A stretch of 64,000 bases of DNA, taken from assembly GCF_900104095.1 (NCBI RefSeq), contig NZ_FNJO01000012.1:21208-85207 (forward strand), in the 5' to 3' direction. Position 1 is the first letter of the stretch, and the number at the start of each line of letters is the position of its first letter. The position numbers were made by a program, and so were the translations under genes. The stretch is from Ralstonia sp. 25mfcol4.1 (GTDB lineage: Bacteria; Pseudomonadota; Gammaproteobacteria; Burkholderiales; Burkholderiaceae). Under the pieces are notes generated by a model. That model was not told where the DNA came from. It did no database searches and was given only the letters and a program-made list of their open reading frames with translations. Positions 60,026-64,000 of the stretch are shown here, piece by piece.

Positions 60026-60580
60026 ATGCCCTTGATCGAACTGGTTCCCGCCACCCCGGCCGACGCCGATCTGCTAGCCGCCATGCACGCCGAAAGCTGG
60101 CGCGATGCCTATGGCGGCCTGATTCCCGCCGATTACCTGGAAAGCTATGCGCCGGCCGAACGGCTGGCCACCTGGCGCGCACGGATGCTTGAAGGCGCCG
60201 AAGCCCCGCTGGAAGCCACCCTCCTGCGCGTGAACGGGCAGCCAGCCGGATTCTCGTGCCTGATGCCGCTGGCCGAGCCCGGCTATGGGATCTATCTGGA
60301 CAACCTCCACGTGATGAAAGCGTTTCACGGACGAGGCTATGGCAGGACGCTGATGGCCCACTGCGCGGCGCGTGTGGCCAGCCAGTGGCCGGGCAAGCCG
60401 TTGTTTCTTTATGTACTCGACGGCAACACGCAGGCGCGCGCGTTCTACCGGCGGCTGGGCGGCGTGGAATCGGACGCCTTCAACGATCCGTTCCCGGGCA
60501 CCGACCTCATGGTGGCCATCCGCCGCGTCAGCTGGGACGACGTGGACGCGCTGGTCAGCCGGCTGGCGCCGGGTCCGTAG
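60026..60580 (+). CDS. GNAT family N-acetyltransferase
   Basis: A 184-residue protein. The GNAT fold is clear: YLDNLHVMKAFHGRGYGRTL near residue 90 holds the R/Q-x-x-G-x-G/A motif (HGRGYG), and ARAFYRRLGGVESD is the conserved end of the fold. The substrate is unknown; it could be an amino acid, a small molecule or a protein N-terminus. I chose the ATG at 60026 over a GTG at 60008. Its 3' end overlaps the cobQ 3' end by 26 bases, since the two genes converge. Confidence 0.85.
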   Translation: MPLIELVPATPADADLLAAMHAESWRDAYGGLIPADYLESYAPAERLATWRARMLEGAEAPLEATLLRVNGQPAGFSCLMPLAEPGYGIYLDNLHVMKAFHGRGYGRTLMAHCAARVASQWPGKPLFLYVLDGNTQARAFYRRLGGVESDAFNDPFPGTDLMVAIRRVSWDDVDALVSRLAPGP

Positions 60581-62138
60581 CCCCTGCCAGCGGCGCGAAC
60601 ATCGCCCGCAGGTCGAGATGCGCGGCCATGCTGTCGGCCAGCCGGTCGATCGACGCTTCGCGCAGCGCATCCAGTTGAATGCCCTCGGCCCGCGCCAGAC
60701 CCGCCCAGCGCAGCAGCGCGCCACAGGCGTCCGGATGGTCGAACAGGCCGTGTACATACGTGGCCATCACCTGGTTGTCATCCGATACGGCGCCATCAGG
60801 CCTGGGATTGCCGCCCGCGTAAGCCGCATCACCCGCATCATCCGGACCGTCTGCCACGTCCAGCCACAGCGCCGGGCGCGCCAGTGCCGGGCCGTGGGTG
60901 ATGCCCAGATGGATCTCGTACCCCTCCACCGCCCCGCCGCCAGTTTCCGCATCGAGCCGGCCGGCTACGCGCCGCAACTGCTTCTCGGGCGCCAGCGTGG
61001 TTTCGAAGTCGAGCAGGCCCAGCCCATCGCTGGTGCCGGCGGGCCCTTCGCGGCCGTCGGGGTCGTGGATCAGCCGCCCCAGCATCTGCATGCCGCCGCA
61101 GATACCCATCAGCTTGCCCCCGTAGCGCAGGTGCCGCAGCAGCGCCGGCTGCCAGCCGTTGGCGCGCAGGAAGGCCAGGTCGGCGCGCACGCTCTTGCTG
61201 CCCGGCAGGATCACCAGGTCCGCCGGCGGAATCGGCATGCCAGGGCCGATGAACTGCAGGTCGACGTTCGGGTGCGCCCGTAGCGCGTCGAAATCGGTAT
61301 GGTTCGAGATGCGCGGCAGCACCGGCACGATCACGCGCAGCACGTCGCCGTCGCGGCTGGCCACCTGCGCGCTGGCGATGGCGTCCTCCGCATCGAGATG
61401 CAGGCCGTGCAGGTAGGGCAGCACGCCGAACACCGGTTTGCCGGTGCGGGCCACGAGCCAGTCCAGGCCCGGCTGCAGCAGCCCGATATCGCCGCGAAAA
61501 CGGTTGATGATGAAGCCCTTGACGCGCGCCCGCTCGGACTCGGACAGGCAGTCGAGCGTGCCGACCAGATGGGCGAACACGCCGCCACGGTCGATGTCGG
61601 CCACCAGCACGACCGGGCAGTCGACACGCTCGGCAAAGCCCATGTTGGCGATGTCGCGGTCACGCAGATTCACTTCGGCGGGGCTGCCCGCGCCTTCCAC
61701 CAGCACCACGCCGTACGCCTGTTTCAGCCGCTCGTGGCTTTCCAGCACGGCGGCCATCGCCTGCAGCTTGTAGGCGTGATAGGCCTTGGCGTCGAGATCC
61801 ATGCGCGCCCGGCCGTGGATGATGACCTGCGCGCCGATGTCGCTGCTGGGCTTGAGCAGCACCGGATTCATGTCGGTGTGGGGCGCCAGCCCCGCCGCCT
61901 GGGCCTGCAGCGCCTGGGCGCGTCCGATTTCGCCGCCATCGACGGTGACCGCGCTGTTCAGCGCCATGTTCTGTGGCTTGAACGGGGCCACGGCCACCCC
62001 GGCGCGCGCCAGGATGCGGCACAGGCCGGCCACGACGGTACTTTTGCCCGCGTCGGACGTGGTGCCCTGAACCATCAGGGTGCCGCGCAGGGCACGCGGC
62101 GCAAACGGAAAGGAGTTGGCAGAAGGATCGTTTCGCAT
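60555..62138 (-). CDS. cobQ: Cobyric acid synthase
   Basis: A 527-residue glutamine amidotransferase-type enzyme. GTTSDAGKSTVVAGLCRIL near residue 25 is the ATP-binding P-loop-like segment, VVLVEGAGSPAEVNLRD follows, and GKLMGICGGMQMLGRL carries the amidotransferase catalytic Cys in the C-terminal half. It amidates four carboxyls of adenosylcobyrinic acid a,c-diamide in cobalamin synthesis. A later ATG at 62075 would remove about 21 residues, and either start is workable. It is divergent from cobU, with 107 bp between the starts. Confidence 0.95.
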   Translation of the reverse strand: MRNDPSANSFPFAPRALRGTLMVQGTTSDAGKSTVVAGLCRILARAGVAVAPFKPQNMALNSAVTVDGGEIGRAQALQAQAAGLAPHTDMNPVLLKPSSDIGAQVIIHGRARMDLDAKAYHAYKLQAMAAVLESHERLKQAYGVVLVEGAGSPAEVNLRDRDIANMGFAERVDCPVVLVADIDRGGVFAHLVGTLDCLSESERARVKGFIINRFRGDIGLLQPGLDWLVARTGKPVFGVLPYLHGLHLDAEDAIASAQVASRDGDVLRVIVPVLPRISNHTDFDALRAHPNVDLQFIGPGMPIPPADLVILPGSKSVRADLAFLRANGWQPALLRHLRYGGKLMGICGGMQMLGRLIHDPDGREGPAGTSDGLGLLDFETTLAPEKQLRRVAGRLDAETGGGAVEGYEIHLGITHGPALARPALWLDVADGPDDAGDAAYAGGNPRPDGAVSDDNQVMATYVHGLFDHPDACGALLRWAGLARAEGIQLDALREASIDRLADSMAAHLDLRAMFAPLAGATDPAPAG

Positions 62139-62245
62139 CGCGCGATTATGGCAGCAGCGGCCGGCCGCCCGCACGGCGCCCTTCGCCAGAAACTCTGCAA
62201 GATCCATGCATGCGGCCGGGGGATGCGACGGCTACAATACGCCGG

Positions 62246-62986
62246 ATGAAGACCCAAGCCCCGCCCCAGGCGCTCAATCTCTCGGCCACTTCCGAGCCGG
62301 CTTCGGCAGGCGCGGCCACGGACGCCGAGCCGGCGACCGAAGCAGCACCGCGGCCGCAGGCCGGTACCGCCGCGCCGCGCGAACTGACGCTGGTGCTGGG
62401 CGGCGCCCGCTCGGGCAAGAGCCATTTCGCCGAGCAGCTCGCCGCCGATCATGCGGCCCTGACGCGTGGCCCGGTCACCTACATCGCCACGGCCCGGCAC
62501 GACGTCGAAGCGGCCGATCAGGAAATGGAAGTCCGCATCGCGCTGCATCGCGCGCGCCGGCCGGCCGACTGGACGCTGGTGGAAGAGCCGGTGCATCTGG
62601 CCGACGCGCTCTACGCGCATGCGCGCCACGACGGCTGCATCCTCGTCGATTGCGTGACGCTGTGGCTCAACAATCTGCTCTTTGGCGAGAACCGCGAGTA
62701 TCCCGAGCACGGCGTCATCACGCCGCCGCCGGCCTTTACCGAGGAAATCGACGCGCTGATGACGGCGCTGCCGATGCTGCCCGGCCATGTGATCCTGGTG
62801 TCGAATGAAATCGGCTTCGGCGTGGTGCCGATGGGCGCCATCACGCGTTTCTACGTCGACGAACTTGGCCGCCTGAACCAGAAGCTGGCAGCCGCCGCCG
62901 ATCGCGTGCGGCTGCTGGTCGCCGGCATCCCGGTATCGATCAAGGACCCTGCTCCGTCCCAGGCTCGCGGCAGCCACACACGATGA
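62246..62986 (+). CDS. cobU: Adenosylcobinamide kinase / adenosylcobinamide-phosphate guanylyltransferase
   Basis: A 246-residue protein. TLVLGGARSGKSHFAEQL near residues 55-72 carries the P-loop, and RGPVTYIATARHDVEAAD with the downstream CVTLWLNNLLFG are CobU/CobP blocks. It phosphorylates adenosylcobinamide and adds GMP, ahead of nucleotide-loop attachment. The first 50 residues are an Ala/Thr/Pro-rich extension not usual for the family; the ATG at 62246 is the only convincing start, but a shorter form is possible. Its stop overlaps the cobD start in an ATGA. Confidence 0.94.
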   Translation: MKTQAPPQALNLSATSEPASAGAATDAEPATEAAPRPQAGTAAPRELTLVLGGARSGKSHFAEQLAADHAALTRGPVTYIATARHDVEAADQEMEVRIALHRARRPADWTLVEEPVHLADALYAHARHDGCILVDCVTLWLNNLLFGENREYPEHGVITPPPAFTEEIDALMTALPMLPGHVILVSNEIGFGVVPMGAITRFYVDELGRLNQKLAAAADRVRLLVAGIPVSIKDPAPSQARGSHTR

Positions 62987-63960
62987 TCATGATGTCCTGG
63001 GCTGCCTGCGTGGCGGCCGCACTTGCCGGCGTGCTGCTGGACCGCTGGCTTGGCGAGCCGCGCCGCTGGCATCCGCTGGTCGGGTTTGGCCGTCTCGCGT
63101 CGGCCGTCGCCCACCGTCTCAATCGTCCCGAACGCAGCGCCGCGCGCCAGCGCCTGGCCGGGCTGCTCGCGTGGGCGCTGGTGGTGCTGGGGCCTGCCGC
63201 GCTGGCCGCGTGGCTGGTCTCGCTGGCAGCCGATGTCCATCCGATGCTGGCCTGGGCGCTGCACGCCGTCGCGCTCTACTTCGCACTGGGTGCCTGCAGC
63301 CTGACGCAGCACATCGCCCCCATTGCCGATGCACTGACCCGCAACGACCTGCCCGCCGCGCGCACGCTGACGGCGCGCATCGTGTCGCGCGACACGGCCG
63401 ATGCCGATGCCGAAGCCCTGGCGCGGGCCGCCTGCGAATCGGCGCTGGAAAACGGCAACGATGCCGTCTTCGGCGCGCTGTTCTGGTTCCTCGTCGGCGG
63501 CGCGCCCGCCGTGATCGTCTTCCGGCTGGCCAATACGCTCGACGCCATGTGGGGCTATCGCACGCCGCGCTGGGAAATGTTCGGCTGGGCCGCTGCCCGC
63601 ATCGACGATGGCTTGAACCTGGTGCCGGCGCGGCTGACCGCGCTGTCGTACGCGCTGCTGGGCGCCACCGCGCAGGCGATGCGCTGCTGGCGCACGCAGG
63701 CTCCGGCCTGGTCGAGCCCGAACGCCGGCCCCGTGATGGCGGCCGGTGCCGGCGCGGTGGGCGTGGCGCTGGGCGGCGGCGCGCGCTACCACGGCGAGTG
63801 GGAAGAACGCCCGCCGCTGGGCATCGGCGACGCGCCGCGCGCTGCGCACGTCCACGCCTGCCTGCGGCTCGTGCAGCGCACGCTGTGGCTGTGGCTCGGC
63901 GTGGCGATGCTGAGCGTGCCGCTGGTGACGGTCCTGGTTTCGAAATGGGGGGCGGCGTGA
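62983..63960 (+). CDS. cobD: Adenosylcobinamide-phosphate synthase CobD/CbiB
   Basis: A 325-residue membrane protein with several hydrophobic spans. GVLLDRWLGEPRRWHPLVGFG near residues 18-36 is the family's N-terminal signature (its D-R and P-x-x-W-HP form), and RIVSRDTADADAEALARAA and ESALENGNDAVFGALFWF follow. It attaches aminopropanol phosphate to adenosylcobyric acid. The ATG overlaps the cobU stop. The last codons run into a 9-bp repeat whose GTG triplets may start the next gene. Confidence 0.95.
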   Translation: MIMMSWAACVAAALAGVLLDRWLGEPRRWHPLVGFGRLASAVAHRLNRPERSAARQRLAGLLAWALVVLGPAALAAWLVSLAADVHPMLAWALHAVALYFALGACSLTQHIAPIADALTRNDLPAARTLTARIVSRDTADADAEALARAACESALENGNDAVFGALFWFLVGGAPAVIVFRLANTLDAMWGYRTPRWEMFGWAAARIDDGLNLVPARLTALSYALLGATAQAMRCWRTQAPAWSSPNAGPVMAAGAGAVGVALGGGARYHGEWEERPPLGIGDAPRAAHVHACLRLVQRTLWLWLGVAMLSVPLVTVLVSKWGAA

Positions 63961-64000
63961 GCGGTGTGAGCGGTGTGAGCGGTGTGAGCGGTGTGAGCGG
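63952..64000 (+). repeat. 9-bp tandem repeat at the cobD stop
   Basis: Four exact copies of GCGGTGTGA run from 63961 to 63996, with an imperfect first copy (GCGGCGTGA, 63952-63960) and a partial last copy to the window edge. The repeat begins at the cobD stop codon. Each unit keeps a three-codon period (V-S-G in one frame), so copy-number change would not shift the reading frame. Confidence 0.95.
63957..64000 (+). CDS. Start of the next cobalamin-region gene (partial, identity unknown)
   Basis: From the GTG at 63957, overlapping the cobD stop as GTGA, the frame reads GTG-AGC-GGT repeated (Val-Ser-Gly) to the window edge without a stop. Every 9-bp unit offers a GTG that could serve as initiation codon. 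Gene order elsewhere suggests threonine-phosphate decarboxylase (cobC-type) could follow, but no sequence beyond 64000 is available to test this. Confidence 0.35.
   Translation, partial: MSGVSGVSGVSGVS

Overview
The window is a GC-rich bacterial chromosome segment from a Burkholderiaceae-type betaproteobacterium, most likely Cupriavidus or a close relative. The support is gene order: ppc facing hemC-hemDX-hemY, the yqgE-ruvX-pyrR-pyrB-dihydroorotase-like run, an adiA-type decarboxylase beside dcd, sodC, mrp and metG, and tamA-tamB. A fused HemD-HemX protein and a DUF3460 protein beside scpA also fit. Genus is inferred, not proven. By eye, 1-6 kb and 18.7-21.2 kb are more A/T-rich than the rest. 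I found no rRNA, tRNA, CRISPR array, transposase or prophage.

1-20.9 kb is a surface-polysaccharide locus made of two convergent gene sets meeting near 6.05 kb. The plus-strand set is a GT-C-type membrane protein (cut by the window edge), a polyprenyl-phosphate GT2, GtrA, a GNAT acyltransferase, a PIG-L deacetylase and a Wzx flippase. The minus-strand set starts at about 20.9 kb: rfbB, rfbD, a WecA-like initiating transferase, Wzz, a GT4, manC, an unidentified protein, a second GT4, a Wzy-like polymerase, a complete GDP-D-glycero-alpha-D-manno-heptose cassette (hddA, gmhA, hddC, gmhB), then rfbA and rfbC. Together they predict a Wzx/Wzy-made polymer containing L-rhamnose and D-glycero-D-manno-heptose (or a derivative), possibly mannose, and probably modified by acyl groups or a Gtr-type side branch.

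21-33.6 kb is housekeeping: apaH; the operon yqgE-ruvX-pyrR-pyrB-dihydroorotase-like-plsC, whose dihydroorotase has lost its HxH metal ligands; an rRNA pseudouridine synthase; a photolyase; and hemC-hemDX-hemY. 33.7-46.1 kb holds ppc, argH, a two-gene TRAP permease without a binding protein, an AdiA-type decarboxylase, dcd, sodC and mrp.

46.5-64 kb holds an OmpA-family lipoprotein, metG, the tamA-tamB operon with a third gene for a BamE-like lipoprotein, a DUF3460 gene with scpA, panC, a PepSY membrane protein, a GNAT gene, and cobalamin genes cobQ, cobU and cobD. The window ends in a 9-bp tandem repeat at the cobD stop, probably the start of the next gene. A GC-rich palindromic intergenic repeat occurs in three clear copies (36.8, 38.5 and 49.5 kb) and one fragment (58.6 kb).
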